From contig NW_024468573.1 in NCBI RefSeq assembly GCF_001632365.1, positions 106,641-170,640 on the forward strand: a DNA stretch of 64,000 bases, read 5' to 3'. The position numbers and the translations under genes were made by a program. The notes below the pieces were generated by a model. That model made no database searches, was not told the origin of the DNA, and saw only the letters and a list, made by a program, of their open reading frames with translations. This DNA is from Laetiporus sulphureus 93-53. Its lineage: Eukaryota; Basidiomycota; Agaricomycetes; Polyporales; Laetiporaceae. Positions 25,951 through 38,620 of this stretch are shown piece by piece (position 1 is the first letter of the stretch; each line of letters begins with the position of its first letter).

Positions 25951-26606
25951 CTAGAACGGTAGCTTGGTGTAGCTCGAGTTCCGGATAGGGCTGAGTGGAC
26001 TGGGTGTCTTCCGGCGGTATGTCTATTGAGGGATGAAGAAGTCACCGAGCCAATTAAGACTTTCGCACAAGGCAAGGTACATGATGCAACACTTACGCTC
26101 CTGAAACGCTCGATGCGTGCCTCCATGCCCGCCATCAATCGTTTCGTCGTCTCCTGCCTCTTCGGCTTCATCCGCTCGTGCTTGTGGCCCTTGAACATCC
26201 TCCATCTTCCCGCATACAGTGTATTCCCCACATCAGCACCAGGAACCTCCTTCTCCTTGAACTCGCCCTCCCAGTCCACGTCCTTCGCCCACGATTCGTT
26301 CCGCAGTGCGGACTCCCACTCCGATCGTAGAGCTTGCGCTTCCACGGCCGCAGCAATCATCTTTGGGGCGAGCTTCGGACCTGGCGGCAGAAGATGAAGG
26401 GTATTACTGTCTCGTGCGTGCTTGACCAGCTCCACCTGGCGACGAAGAGAGTATTTCGCCGGAGCCCATCGCCCAGTGTCCGGGTTTTTGTGTGGCAGGA
26501 AAGGATTTGGAGCCTTGAATGGTGCACTGCTGGACACTGAACTGGAAGCCAGCAGGCTTGCCAGCTCTCGCTTGCGGAATTGTTTGATGGCCTGAAGGGC
26601 TGCCAT
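25951..26606 (-). CDS. Mitochondrial large ribosomal subunit protein mL59
   Basis: Fungal-type protein of the mitochondrial large ribosomal subunit (yeast Mrpl25, mL59). Two exons, complement(25951..26022, 26097..26606), give 193 aa with a 74 nt intron in phase 0. The start at 26606 (MAALQAIKQFRKREL) is preferred over 26615. The diagnostic block is NPFLPHKNPDTGRWAPAKYS followed by LRRQVELVKHAR, then LLPPGPK, and YAGRWRMFKGHKHERMKP in the second half. The last exon encodes a basic tail ending TKLPF. Assignment comes from recall of the block NPF.P.KNP.TGRW..PKYSLRRQ; the name mL59 rather than another mitoribosomal protein is slightly less certain. Divergent from SEC62. Confidence 0.85.
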
Positions 26607-27081
26607 GGCGAACAAAAGCCACCCAGGTGCTCGCAGAGGTCTTCGTCAGAAAAGGCAATGTCTTCAAGGCCGTTGCACAACAACAGCAAACAATATACAT
26701 TGTAAGCGATCCGCCACTACTTTCGGAAACTAAATGCTGAAATGTTGGCGGAAATCCCGGTCAATTATGAAGCCGGCAAAGTCCGTGTCGCCTCTCCGAG
26801 AGTAGCCGAGAGAATGATCCGCCGATCCCAGCAGATAAGATCTGCTGACTAAGCATCCTGACACGTCCTCGAGCAGATCGTGCCAGCCATGCACACCTGG
26901 TCAGCCTTGCGCCAGCAAAACGTTCTCCAGCCTCCTTCGGCGTGTTCTCTTCCTCCATCTCGCTTCAACCAAGCTACCCAGTGCTATCCGATACTTGTCG
27001 GTGACCCCGTCTTTCTGGTTTGGCTTGCAAGACGGCTCATCCATCTCCAGCATCATCTGTGAAGTGTGAAGACGTGCTATC
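26607..27081. promoter_or_regulatory. Divergent promoter region of mL59 and SEC62
   Basis: 475 bases separate the two start codons, so both promoters must lie here. I see no clear TATA box or shared motif that I could defend. Confidence 0.5.
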
Positions 27082-28024
27082 ATGGAGCAGCAGGCAAAGG
27101 CGCCGCAAGACATCCGGAATGTCGTCAATTTTCTTCGTAATAGCAAAGCAGGAATCAAAATACGCGTCGGGATCCTCAACGGAAAGCGGATAGACTACTT
27201 CAAAGGTGCGTGGCTGACTGATTCGTTCCGGGTGGCCCAGTGTTCGCTGACTTCTTCATGACGACCAGGCAAAGCAGCGGTCAAGGCACTCACTTCCCCG
27301 GCATACTCCAAGTTGAAAAATGTACCCCCAATCAAGTCCGAAGAAGATGCCGTCAAAGTCCTCCAGTCCATCCTTCCTTTCGCCTTTTTCCTTCGCGTCG
27401 AACGCGGCAACCCGTCCTCCTCATCCAGCTCGCCCCGCATGCTCAGCATCACGCCGTCGCAGGCATTGCAGCCTGCGCACTACTATGCCTGGTTCTATGA
27501 AGGGGCCCAGTGGACAACATACGTTGGCGGCGTCGTAATGGTCGCCGTCATGCTCGCCGGTGTCATGTTCCCTCTGTGGCCGCCCATCATGCGCATGGGC
27601 GTGTCGTACCTCAGCATGGGCGTGCTCGGGATCGCAGGGCTGTTCATTGCGCTCGCCATTGTGCGGCTGGTATTCTACATCATTACTATCATCGTCGCCA
27701 GTCCCGGTATCTGGATATTCCCAAAGCTATTTGCAGATGTGGGATTCGTGAGTACCCTATGCTCCACCGCCTATTCCCCTCCCACATTCCCGCCCACCGA
27801 ACTAACCACTCTTCTTCGCGCAGGTTGAATCCTTTATTCCACTATGGGAGTGGGATCTGCCGAAAAAGAAGGGGAAAAAGCGGCATATCGAGAAGGAGAA
27901 GGAGAAGGAGAAGGGCAAGGGCAAGGCGCCTGCCGATGGTTCAGTCGTCGACTCCCCCGAGTCAGGCAGCTCCCGTCCACACAGCCGAACCGCACGGGTG
28001 GAGGAGGTGCCGGACGAGTCGTGA
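27082..28024 (+). CDS. SEC62: ER translocation protein Sec62
   Basis: Subunit of the Sec62/Sec63 complex that assists post-translational protein import into the ER. Three exons, 27082..27205, 27269..27747 and 27824..28024, give 267 aa. The cytosolic N-terminal domain reads APQDIRNVVNFLRNSKAGIK...RIDYFKGKAAVKAL. It is followed by YYAWFYEGAQW and two membrane spans (VGGVVMVAVMLAGVMFPLWP and LGIAGLFIALAIVRLVFYII) separated by a short loop. The cytosolic C-terminus holds WIFPKLFADVGFVESFIPLW, the Sec62 signature, then a Lys/Glu repeat tail. Ends only 96 bases from the convergent TPR gene. Confidence 0.94.
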
Positions 28025-28120
28025 CCGGGCGCGATGTGGCCCCTACTTATTTCACACGCTGTATCTATGTGCCAACTGCGTTTCTTGGGATAGTGGTATG
28101 GTGGAACGGTGTCCATGTAT

Positions 28121-29717
28121 TCATTGCGAGGTGACTGGCTGTGTACCCATAGCAGTGTCGGCGCTCCGCTTGCTAACGCGGTCGAGTCGGCGGAGGGCAG
28201 CCTGTGCCTCTATGACGCCTTCACGCATTTTGATGTTCCTTGCTTGTTCGAGACTCTGCTTGTATAGTTCCTTGGATTGTTTGACATCACCATCCATCTA
28301 TAGTGATAGTCGATGAGTATGCTAAGATCTCGATCGGAGCACCATCTTGTACCTCTAGTAGCGATCCGAGGTTGAACAGGACAGCAGCCAATGCTTCTTC
28401 GCACAGCATGAGCCCTTCCTCATCGCCTCTGGCAGAGGCCTTCGTCTTCTCAATTGTCGCCAGTCCCTGTCGAGCCCACGCCTCGGCTTGCTTCCGCTTT
28501 GTAGCGGTGGGCTCATCACGAATAGCGAGCTCGGCGAGGTTGTTCATAAGCTGCGCGCCTGCAAGGAAGAGTGAGGGTCCATGGCATTGTCAAGGCTAGG
28601 CACCAACTGACCTCGACAACGCTCCTCTATTGTCGAGGACCTCTTGGACGATGTCGGTGGAACAAGGATGCTGATTGCCTGGAGGTATAGAGGAACTGCA
28701 TATCTGGTCCGTCATGAGGTGAATGACACGGGAACAGATAAATGTCGTAGACACGTACTCAACGTTCCCTCCCCTTGAATAGAACCTGCCTAGCGCCTCC
28801 AGTGGTGCACCAAGGTCAGTTTTTGTCACCCACGGCGGCAGATCCAGTTCCGCAAGCATTACCGGTTCCTTCTCCTGTCCTTCGTGTTCCCCCTTCCCCT
28901 CCATACCCTCCACTGCGAGCGTCCCGTTCCCACCTTCATCCCTCACGATGTGCAGCAGCTCCTCCACCGCCCACGTCAGCCAGCGCTCCTCCTCCGCGAC
29001 CGGCAGCTGGTATGTCTCCGCCATCTCGCCGAGTTTCGACGCGAGCGCGACCGCACGCATGCGCTCACGGCCCGTCAGGGACTCCTTGGCGGACTGGATC
29101 CGCGCAAGCGCGTCGACGTAGACTTCATATGCGGGCTGGGGCCGGTCGTCATCCTCGATCACGGAGGCAAGCGCGATGGCGAGGCCTGAGAGCTTGAGGT
29201 GCGGCGCAGGGGAGAATACGGAGAGTGGGAGGGAGAGAGCCTTATCGTATGCTCTGCCGTGGAAATGCTTGGTTGGTCGAGAGAAGGTAGAAGTAAGGTA
29301 CGGGCACGCACTTGCGCAAATATTGCTCGCTCAGCTTGTAATTCCCCTGATACTTTGCTTTGATTCCTGCTCGCAGGTCCGCGCGCAACTCTTTAGGCCA
29401 CATCGTGAACATCTGGTAGAATTTGTATCTTTTTAAGGCAAGTGAGTCTGAGCCTCCACACTTGGCGCAATGTATGAGACCTACATCCCGAATGCGGTGG
29501 ATGCGACACCGAGTGCAATCAGGGCACCAAAAACAGTCGACACTCGCGAGTTGGATTGCAGCCACGTCCGAGGAGACGTCGCATATCCCCTTTGTAGTGC
29601 GCGCGGAACCGTAACACGTACATGTTGTGGCTTGAATAGACGCCTTGTCTCTCTCCTTGACGCGGACCACAGATAGCAGGACATTGCGGGAAGAGCGAGA
29701 TTTCTCAGTATTCGCAC
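28121..29717 (-). CDS. Mitochondrial membrane TPR protein, Mgr3-like
   Basis: Six exons, complement(28121..28297, 28353..28558, 28612..28703, 28759..29253, 29312..29428, 29485..29717), give 439 aa; all five introns are 53-58 nt and in phase. The N-terminus is Arg/Ser-rich without early acids, consistent with import, followed by one membrane span (VFGALIALGVASTAFGIYKF). Helical repeat pairs fit TPR units: YLRKAYDKALSL, NVEYAVPLYLQAISIL, AQLMNNLAELAI...AEAWARQGLATIE and DGDVKQSKELYKQSLEQARN. The layout (leader, single span, TPR domain) matches yeast Mgr3, an adaptor of the i-AAA protease in the inner membrane; that functional link is inference. Alternative: another fungal TPR protein of the inner membrane. 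Confidence 0.85.
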
Positions 29718-31269
29718 GGCAGTTCCTACGCCGGCACTGGAATTGGTCGCGACTCGCGGACGCTTGTCAACAAGTTGTAGACAAATGTAGCCCGGCCGGG
29801 TGGATCTTCTCTCCTGCTTCTGTAGGCCGAAATGGTTCGAGAGAGCGGTTATATTTATTCTTCAAGATGTACCGACGCTGATTATAAAAAAGCTGAGAAC
29901 GTTCCGCAGAGTTGATGAAGCAACAGCCAGCCCGACCAGACAGCTAGGAAGACGAGCCCAAAGTTGGAAGCTTGGGTGCGCCACGAATCGCATCACATGC
30001 GCGAGGCACGCTTCACGTGACCGTGTCGCTGTCCCGCGCCACGCCGCCAATAACACCCCGCGCATGCCCCACCTTGACAAGTTGAGTACTTAACGTCGCA
30101 GCCATGATTTCTGCTACTTTATTGGCTTGGCATTTGATTTTACTAGCGGCGATGCTTGACTGATGGGCATATTCCTCTTCGAGGATGTCATGACTGGAGG
30201 GATGCGTGCCGCTCAGTGCTCGTGTAGAATCGTTTACGCCGGGATCGTAGCCCTCGTTGATATCCAGTGGAATTGCATCAACGTCACAATGAGTTCTTCT
30301 AGGGCTCAGGTGATCGTCATGGGCATCTAATTCCTATTGAGCAAGCACAGCAAGGAACAGCGGAAGGATCGGGATGGGCGACGGCTCGAAACTCGTTGAC
30401 GACAGGACCGGACAGTGGGACTACGCATTATTTTGGTGAGCGTGAAGGCGAAGATGAGTGCGGTAATGCGGCGTCGGTCAGTTGGAGCCGATAACAGGAA
30501 CCAACGTGTCGAGAGGTATGACTTGTTGCTGTAGGTCGCGCGTACTGATGAGGGAGCGGCCATCTATGTTCGGCGAGGGCCGCGATGTGGTGCGACGAAA
30601 TGGAAGCTTCATGATTTGCGTAACAAGGAGGGATCTTTCGGTCAGTACTCGGCAGATGTTATATGCAAATGTAGCTGTGCTCACACCTTGGTGTTTCCAT
30701 CAGTGTATTCCGGGCTCCCACAATGCAAACATGCCGACTTCCATGAAACAATCGACGAGATGACGCTCGTATGAAATAGATTACAACGTCGCGCGGGATG
30801 GCGCTGACAATCGATTCCATAATCCCGCTTGAGAACGAACATAGTACGTGGACCAATACCGTGTCGCAAGAGAAGTTCTTTTCTCGTATTCTTTCGATGA
30901 CCCGAGTCATGACCCGGATGGCGGCGATAAAGATGACAAGATGGAAAGAACCAGCATTTCGACCGCAGTGGGAGCAGTAGCCTGGGTAAAGCAAATGCAC
31001 ATCCGTAATCCTCTCAGACTAATTAGCAGTAGTTTCCCTGTTATCTTCTTCTCCAAGGTTGAGCGCAGAGGGCACAGCAGAGTATAAGAGACTCAGTCAA
31101 ACAGCCACGCGATGACACTCATTCAATTGTCTCTGCAGATATCCGATTCCGCTGGTAAAAACAATCCGCGATAGATTGCACAAAATGAGTCATAGATAAG
31201 CAATGCTGGTTACGCGACTCGTGTACTCCTGGAACGGAAGCGTACACAGCCGACAAGAAAGGAGACGAA
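29718..31269. other. Intergenic stretch, possible unrecognisable gene remains
   Basis: About 1.5 kb without a defensible gene. The part at 30,330-31,000 has several overlapping open frames of 80-113 codons on both strands, none with a domain. Since it sits directly downstream of a decayed vps16 copy it may be part of the same decaying block, but nothing in it can be named. Confidence 0.4.
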
Positions 31270-34200
31270 CGTCATTTCATCGCGTGACGCTGCAATCTGA
31301 TCCAACTCCCTTGCAATGAAGGCGTTGAGACATGACTTCCTCAACTGCCTGGAAGAAAGGGCCATGATATGTGGATGAAGGCCGGAGAGAACGAACGAAC
31401 GTACTCCAACTTTCCTTTGTCGCCTCTGTCTTTACACTCCTTCTCTGCCATCTTCCATCGCCGCAGAGCACGTATAGATCTACGCGTCTGCGCGCGTCGC
31501 ATGGCGCAACGTGAGTAAGAGCCTCAAATTTGGAATATTCCTTGTCCGACCAGATGGCGGATAAATGCTTCGATAGCCGATAGGGCTCCACTTCGATCGC
31601 GGAAATGCGTCAAGAGACTCGAAGTCTCGTACTGCTGTAAGGGCTTGAAGCTTCACATACCAGAAGCTGAGGCAGAATTCGGTTACCCACGTCTTGGCGC
31701 AAGGAAGCAAGCCATGACGTATCGTTTATCCGGTACCTTGAGCTCTGACTTCAGTTTGTCCGTCCTCTTCACCACGCCATTGACGAGACATGACCGAATT
31801 GTCTCGTTTATGCTTGAGCCAAAGAAAGCGATCTTCCCATCAGTCTCCTTCTTGAGCTGCTGCTGCGCTGTCAACAGCCTATATATTCATCCATCATCTA
31901 GCCTGCCCGCAATCAGAACTGTCATCGAAAGTTGGCCGTCATTATGACATACCTTTGCTTGGAAACCACGTTCCTTACCCTCAGAGAAGCACTTCCGTGC
32001 TGCCTTGTTGGATGAGATCCTCGAACTAGGATCGTAAAGGATTATGAGTTGTGACTGTCAGTGAGAACAAAAGTTAACGCCACCGATCACCATTGTTGCG
32101 GCTTCCTCGAGACGGAGAACAACGCTCTCGATGTGCCGATCATCCGAACAGTAGAAGTCATGGAGCATGACCCTGCTTTACGCACGTGCATAGATTTGAA
32201 GCAACTTGATTACTGGCGTGAGTTGCGGTCCGCCCTGTTCAATAAGCTGGAAGAGCTGGAAGAACGAGCCAAGTGCCAATATCTTTTGCAGATGGAGAAG
32301 GATCCACGTTCGACAGCCTTTGTCAGAGCAAGCGGTCTTCTTTCACGCTGAGCAGCAGCAGGACCTGATCGGACGCTCGAGGCTCGTCATCTAGAAGCTG
32401 TAAGGGAGATCTTTCATCAAGGAAGATCATGTCAGCGGAAAATACTTACCTTCGTGGTTAAATGTGCTCGCCTCACTCCCCATGCGCGCTTCGCGATGTC
32501 GGCGTAGCTAACATCACCTCCGCCGAGCTTCTCAAACTTCTTCAGAAGGGAACGGCAAACAGCATCATCACCATCTGATTCTGCGTCCCTCCCCGAATCT
32601 GTGGCAGTCGGCTTTGACCGCATGATCTTTGCACAGGCCCAACGCATGAACACTGCATCAGTTTTGAACGATAGATACGATGAGGTAGGAAGATCAAGTA
32701 CACGCAGGGTTGCGGGCTGTTAGGCGATTGATCAGGTGATATGGACCGACTTTGATATATCTATTGGCGTGAGCTTTTGTAACATCATCACTGAGGAGTG
32801 ATACGTACCGAGCATAAGTTATGGGTATACCGATTTCATAAAGCGCACAGCATTGAGTACTTTGAGAGTTTGCCCCATCTGAACGAAATCCGAGGGGTCA
32901 TACAAATTCAAAAAATCCCAGTCTAAATTTTGCCGCCTGATGATCATTTGATGAGTATCATCTGATGGACAGTACAATTGGACCTCACGTTCAACAGCCG
33001 CCTTTGACAGAACGACTCCCACTCCCGGCCGGCAGCGTCAATGCATTCATTGACAGCAACGTCCAACTCGGGGCGAACATTCCTGATGTTCTCGTCCGCC
33101 TTTGGTGACCAAAGTGTGAAATCCTCCCATGCGTTACACAGAATGGCAGATGGAGCGATCGACTCGAGCCGAAACACAGAGAGAGAAGACGCTGGTGGGC
33201 GGTGGTCACCATGATGCCTCCATCGTAAGAGAGGCTACTTTCGCGAGACTTTCTGTATGGAGCCGCAGCTATCCGGTCCCGCGATCCGCGCACCGTCAGT
33301 CTCAGTGATGGCAAACATCGGTCCTGAATAAAAGTATCTGTGCGGGAGTTCAGTGAATGATTGACAATCACAAATCATCAACAGACTATAATGCGTCACC
33401 GAATGGTCCAACGAGCAAAGCAAGCGAGTCCCATGTCACTAGCACAGCATCATTCCCGCACGATCCAACCTGTCTGACGTGGCCATCTGCACCAGGGACG
33501 TTCATTGTACCTAGTTTTGCGAGGCTCCGCTGGAAAGCCATGGCGACCACCCGAACTCAGCCCGGAATACGTGTGCAGCGCAAGCGACTTGCCGTTTGGA
33601 GAGGGAGATACATGTGTGAACCGACCACGACAGACCCGCTGGTCGATGCTCTCGAGATTGTCCACGTTGTATATTGACGCGTCAAGTGAGAGTAGAACCT
33701 CGACGTGCCGTGATATTGTGCGGTCGGGCAGGATGACAACCCATGAGTGCAGCAGCTGGGAAAGGCCTTCCGCATATTCAGTAAGAAAATAGGGCAGAGA
33801 AACAGGCATATCTGAGTTCACAAGCGTGAGTAGCTTGCCACCTTCCCAGTCATTTACTTCCAAGAGAGTCAATGAGCCCGTCAAAGCCACAGCGTCACTC
33901 TCATGTACCCGCGCGCCGAGAATAAAGACCGCCAGCCTCCGCACCGAGGGGATACTGTTGATAGTCGTCCTGAAAGTCTTAAAGGCGATATACGCCTTCT
34001 TCGTTGAGTACGACCAACGACTCATCGCCAGTCCAGCCAAACCTAACGATCTTCCGCTGGCCCTACTAGATTGCGAGAACGTCAGCAGACATATCTCCCT
34101 CAAGCTAATGAAGATGACCACACTGAAGACCAGCAGTGGCTCTCCAGCTGAGGAAAAGACTTGAATCTGCGACTTGCCGAATAAAGATGTCTCACTGCCT

Positions 34201-34437
34201 AACGCGACCACCTCCGTCGTATCGCGCATGATTGCTGCATGGCACGCACATCAGATCATTCATTACGTTGTATAGAATACTCCCCAGGTATCTATTGGCA
34301 CTGCATAGCGGCAGCCAGCGACAATGGAGATCACTGACATCGGGTAGCTTTCCGGGAATCGAGTAGATTTGGTGCCGCGTATAAAAGAGATCTCCGTCTT
34401 GCACAGCTTTCCAACAAGCTGTAGGATTCTCTTCCAT
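31270..34437 (-). pseudogene. Decayed copy of vps16 (HOPS/CORVET subunit)
   Basis: Intact VPS16 is a core subunit of the HOPS and CORVET tethering complexes at the vacuole and endosome. Recognisable pieces occur in order: the N-terminal MEENPTACWKAVQDGDLFYT, a beta-propeller stretch with VALTGSLTLLEV and TISRHVEVLLSLDASIY, NLESIDQR, SPSPNGKSLAL, YFYSGPMFAITETDGARI, KADENIRNVRPELD and CIDAAGREWE, then in the helical half WACAKIMRSKPTAT, FFGSSINETIRSCL and CDARRRVDLYVLCGD. The frame is destroyed repeatedly: an in-frame TAA at 33979-33981 in the propeller, and single-base shifts near 32,840 (VRF then YEIGIP), near 31,570 (GY then EAFIRHLV) and near 31,455 (LCGD then KMAEKECK). Several original splice sites remain visible. 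Not functional unless many sequence errors are assumed. Confidence 0.82.
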
Positions 34438-34865
34438 GTTTCACAAGTGGAAAAAAAGGCCTCTAAGATTGCACGGTCAAGGTGGATGTATGCTGTTGTG
34501 GGGACTGCAGCAAAGCTTCAGTCCAAGTTGCCACAGGTTAACGCGTCCCACGTGATCAGACGCTGGACGCCACAACCGCGCTCCCTAGACCGCTCTACGC
34601 GCACCTCAATCAGAAGCCAACTTCATGAGGTGTATTGCTTTGGATTTCGAGATATTGATAAGGTATGTAGGACAAATTGCGTGGTCAACAAGAAGCGACT
34701 AAGTATGTATGTTTGAATACTATCTGATAACATAACGACATGCAGCAGAGAACGGAACGGGCCTAACCAGCAAACCCTCGAGCATGACGAGCAGATGCAA
34801 GTAAATCATAGATGTTCGTGATGAAAATTGTGAGAGTTCTTGCTGGAACGTGAATGATTGATCCT
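34438..34865. other. Short intergenic region
   Basis: About 430 bases between the 5' end of the vps16 remnant and the 3' end of the arrestin-like gene, both minus strand. No feature recognised. Confidence 0.45.
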
Positions 34866-36798
34866 TTATAGAACACGAATCGGAATGCGAGCTCTCAACT
34901 CATCTGAGCCGAAGAGAACCGAGACATCCAGGAAGTACTGCGACATTCCCCGTCAGAAGCAGCCTCCAGAAGTAGCAGCGCAATACTCACCTTTACACTC
35001 AAATCTCCCCACTCGATTGATGGCATCATCTCCTTGTTGAGCTGCAGCTTCGATTTGTACAGGCCGTCCGGTAGTTGCGTGTGAGCTGTCAAGGACGGAT
35101 GCTGCTGGCCCGGATCCATACGAAGACGGGGACGCTTCGGAAAGCCCGCATATATGTCCATGAGAATGGTACGTGTGTTTGAGTATCCCTCAGGAGCTAT
35201 CTCAGGAAGCGGCTTGTTCACATTGAGGGGCGGTGGAGGCTTTGGCTGTCGTCGCGAGAGAATTGGGGGCGCACTATTGACCATTCTCTTCATGATATTG
35301 GTTTTGTGCGTGAGGATGAAGGCAGATGCCTCCTCGATAGAAGTATTCGAAGACGACGGCGAGACGGGAGATGCTGAAGAAGACGATGGAGAACCAGGGG
35401 CAACGTCGATGTTGACCTGTCGGACGAGTGCTACGGTGATCGTCGCATCTAGCACGATTTCTCGCGCAAGCGTCGCAGACCGAGGTTTTGTCGTGAATAC
35501 GACGTAGTACGGGATGGACGCTGAGCGCGGAAAAGAAGGCATATCTGGTAGCGCGGCCTGAAGAACAAGATTAGTGCTACTTGCTTGCGGGGTCATGGAC
35601 TAACTGCTTACCACACAGGTGAATGGCAACGGTCTGTCTGACCGCAGCTGAACCTCCGCCCACGATTCAGGCTGCAGTTCTCGCCCATCTAGAGACTCAA
35701 AGTCGGCGTCGGGCTCGAAAACGATTGGTGCCTCGACTCTGCACATGTGCAGTCCTCAATATCTCATCTGTGGCAAGAAGCAGATTCTGACTTACGATAT
35801 CTGATCACTCCCAGTGTTGCTGTCCCATGTTGCGATCAGCTTGTATGTGACCTCCGATCGCTCGACGAAAGCTCGTCCCCGTATACCACCAAGGCCTTCG
35901 GCGACTGAACGGAACGTAGGCGGCAGCTCTTCGCCACGTCTTGTTGGCGTCGGTACATCAAAGGTGAATGGGAAGGGCCGAAGAGCCCCCTTACTGGCGT
36001 TTGATTGGCCGGGCCGACGTTCTCTCCTGCGGGACCGTACGCTGGTGGTTATTGTGTCTCGAAGGGACTCTCGAAGGGACTCTCGAAGAGATGAAGTCGA
36101 GCGACGCGCTTCAATAGTGCCGTCCATAGGGATCGTGTGAGTCGAGTGCAAGAAGACATGCCGGTGCATACTAGAAGTGTTTGCCATTGGCGCTAACAGT
36201 GAGGTGATCGCTGGAGGAGCGATGAAGACAAACGCTCCCTCCAACTGAACGTCCTGATCAGCAAAGTGCCTCACATGTGATAAGCATACCAACCGTGATG
36301 GTCAACCGCCCAGAAGCAGTATACAACGATGGATCGAACATGATTGTCCCATGGACCTTGTTGTGATGGTCGTATGTGGGCAAAGACCGAGCAACTTCAT
36401 AGCCTGGCGGCCGAGTCATTTTGACGGAGGGGCTTCGAACGTGTAGTTCCATCTGGCTAGAATCGCTGATATTCGGAAGCAGGTAAGTAGATGCGGTAGG
36501 TATTTAGCTTCCGAGTTGAATATACAGCTCACCGAAAGATCGTAGAATGAGGATACACAGGCTCCGTCGGTGCGTCAACGGGAACATAACTTGACGGTGC
36601 GGTGGGCTTACTGCCCGATTTCTTATGTGACAAGAAGCTATCAAGGCGCGAACGCAGAGGAGCACTGGCAGCGTTGGAGTCTGCAGGCCTCGAGCTCTGC
36701 CCGAGGCTATTAGAACGCAATCGTGGAAAAGCTCGACCAGGCTCCATGGGGCCGGGGCGTCTTCCAACGCTGTCAGGGCGAGGTCGGTGGGCATTCAT
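34866..36798 (-). CDS. Arrestin-like protein
   Basis: Arrestin-fold proteins in fungi act as adaptors for ubiquitin ligases that down-regulate plasma-membrane transporters; whether this one does is inferred. Six exons, complement(34866..34937, 34991..35557, 35612..35738, 35796..36253, 36294..36465, 36533..36798), give 553 aa. The N-terminus is disordered (Pro/Arg/Ser). The arrestin N-type beta-sandwich begins MELHVRSPSVKMTRPPGY, with HNKVHGTIMFDPSLY, GRLTIT and LEGAFVFIAPP. A Ser/Arg-rich loop contains tandem RESL repeats (about 36,055-36,090). C-terminal strands include SASIPYYVVFTTKP, LPDGLYKSKLQLNK, IEWGDLSVKYFLDVSVLF and the end RARIPIRVL. Two junctions have alternatives: the acceptor at 36465 or 9 bases further downstream, and the donor at 36293. 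Confidence 0.78.
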
Positions 36799-37985
36799 CT
36801 TTCAGTGCGGTCAGCAATCGAGGGTCTCATGCAGCAAACATAGAGGACGGGTCAGGGCAGGCCGTGGAAAGCTATGGAAAGGGAACAAACGAGAAGGCGG
36901 CGGAAGAGCCAGATCAACATACTGTACGGCAGGCCTTATATTCAGTGGGAGCTATCATCGTCAAGACACCTAGGTCCTCCGTGCTTCCTTCCCTCGCTGA
37001 TCGCATTGCCCGGAGAAGCGGGTCAGGATCACAGCGTCCTCGGAAAAGGTTATGATTGGCTATGATAGGGACCGCGATGGGTGGAAGGCCTGGTTGAGAC
37101 GGCGATTGGCTCCCGTTCGACGTCCGTCAGAAATCCCGAAGATCACCAAGGAGATCTTAAGGGTAGAGAAGGGTCGAGATGATGGCAACTGTGAAACCCC
37201 GCTGATTCTTGCAGCCAAGTGCCGGCGGTTCATGCGATTCTCTCACACTACCTTAGGCGTCCTCAGCCGCGGCTTACATCCTACAGGAACGTAGATTAGC
37301 TCTGAGGAGCAATGCGATCTTTGCTGATGGTTCCAGAAGGTTACGGTTGAAGTTCAACCGCACTACTTCGCATCCGGTGCGTAGGCGTGTAATCATAGGG
37401 CAGTCACGAGGCGAAGCGCCATCGCATTCGCTTACTACCCCGGTGGCTTCTTGAGGTGCGAAATTACAAACTATTGTCCTGGTCTCCGCGTCAACCATGC
37501 CATGTAGTAATGCAGCTTCCGCATTTCGTAATGGGTGACAGAATGCACAGAAGCAGACCTTAATGTGAATTACGCGTAAAATGAACGCGCAACGAAAAAA
37601 AATGGGGATGCACATTGCAAGGTCGCAAAGCCGCTCGTGGTTGTCGAATAGGCAAGTCAACGATATACGATCAATGATGCGTAAGCAAAGATGGAAGGCA
37701 GACAATCCTAATGACATCGCATATCACTAACCATGGTTACCACGCGCAATGTCATGCTGGCCGCATCCAACGGCGAGTTGAACGATCACTTGCCATCTTG
37801 ATCTCATCCAATTGGAAAGAAGCTACACACTCCCGGACGCCCAAGAAGTCACTCACGGCTGGGAAAGCACGGCTCGTCATGTAACGAGCAATGCAGCAGA
37901 TTCTATGTATTGCGACTAAGACCAATGACCCGATAGCATTACAACGAGTTGATAATCCTACGAATAATGGTTAAAAGGGAGTCCA
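36799..37985. other. Intergenic stretch, nothing recognised
   Basis: About 1.2 kb. A 147-codon minus-strand frame at 37,274-37,717 is Cys- and Ile-rich, has no domain and no splice partner, and is probably chance. The proximal part should hold the arrestin-gene promoter. Confidence 0.45.
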
Positions 37986-38620
37986 TCAGTAAGGAGCAGC
38001 AGCTGCCTGGCACTGAGGAGAATAAAGATGCACGTCAGCTGGGGTCGCGGAGACGGGTGTGTGAGAGATACTCACAGCCTTGAGCTGCTCAAGATACCAT
38101 GTGCACGATGGCAGATCCGCCTTCTCGAGGCACTTCGTGAAATCTGAGAAGAGACGAATTAGTCATGAAGTCGGCCAACCGATAAGAGCAAATGTAGGCT
38201 ACTCACCCTTCGCCTGAATCTCGCAGCTAATACCCTGGCTCTGGTAAGTCTGTGCGTACGTCTGTGCCTCCTGTGCTGGGAGTGCCTGTGCCTCAGGAGC
38301 CGGTGCCGCGGAGGAGCCGCCGAAGAGCATGTGCGAGAGACCATGGCCGATGGTCGAACCTACTGCAACGGAACCTGCAGTGGCGGCCATTTGCGAAAGC
38401 ATACCGGGCTCCTTAGCGGGTGCCTTCGCTGCAGCAGGAACTGGCGGAGCATGGTGCACTGGAGTAGCAGCATGGCCAGGGAAGGGCGCTGCCGCGGTAT
38501 GGGCACTACGGCTCTGGGCAGGACGAGGAGCGGAACGAGAGCGAGATTGACGCTTGAAAACACGGAGTCAGCACAGTTTTCCGTGTAACTTGGGATACAT
38601 CAAGCTTTACGTACCGCCAT
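37986..38620 (-). CDS. MIX17: Twin CX9C mitochondrial protein of the MIX17/CHCHD2 type
   Basis: Small CHCH protein of the mitochondrial intermembrane space, imported and oxidised by the Mia40 relay; mammalian CHCHD2/CHCHD10 are its relatives. Four exons, complement(37986..38012, 38076..38143, 38207..38552, 38615..38620), give 148 aa. The first exon encodes only Met-Ala, so ORF calling misses the start. The leader is Arg/Ser/Ala/Pro-rich, the centre has a Gly/Ala hydrophobic segment (AATAGSVAVGSTIGHGLSHM) as in CHCHD2, and the C-terminus carries CEIQAKDFTKC and CTWYLEQLKAC, two exact C-X9-C pairs formed only after splicing. Ends AAAAPY. Divergent from the mL45-like gene with 185 bases between starts. 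Confidence 0.93.

Noticed and set aside
36258..36292. Open continuation of arrestin-like exons past 36294
   Set aside because: Reads into the intron; strand pattern resumes properly only after splicing to DVQLEGAF.
37274..37717. 147-codon minus-strand frame
   Set aside because: No recognisable domain or partner exon; composition unlike neighbouring proteins.
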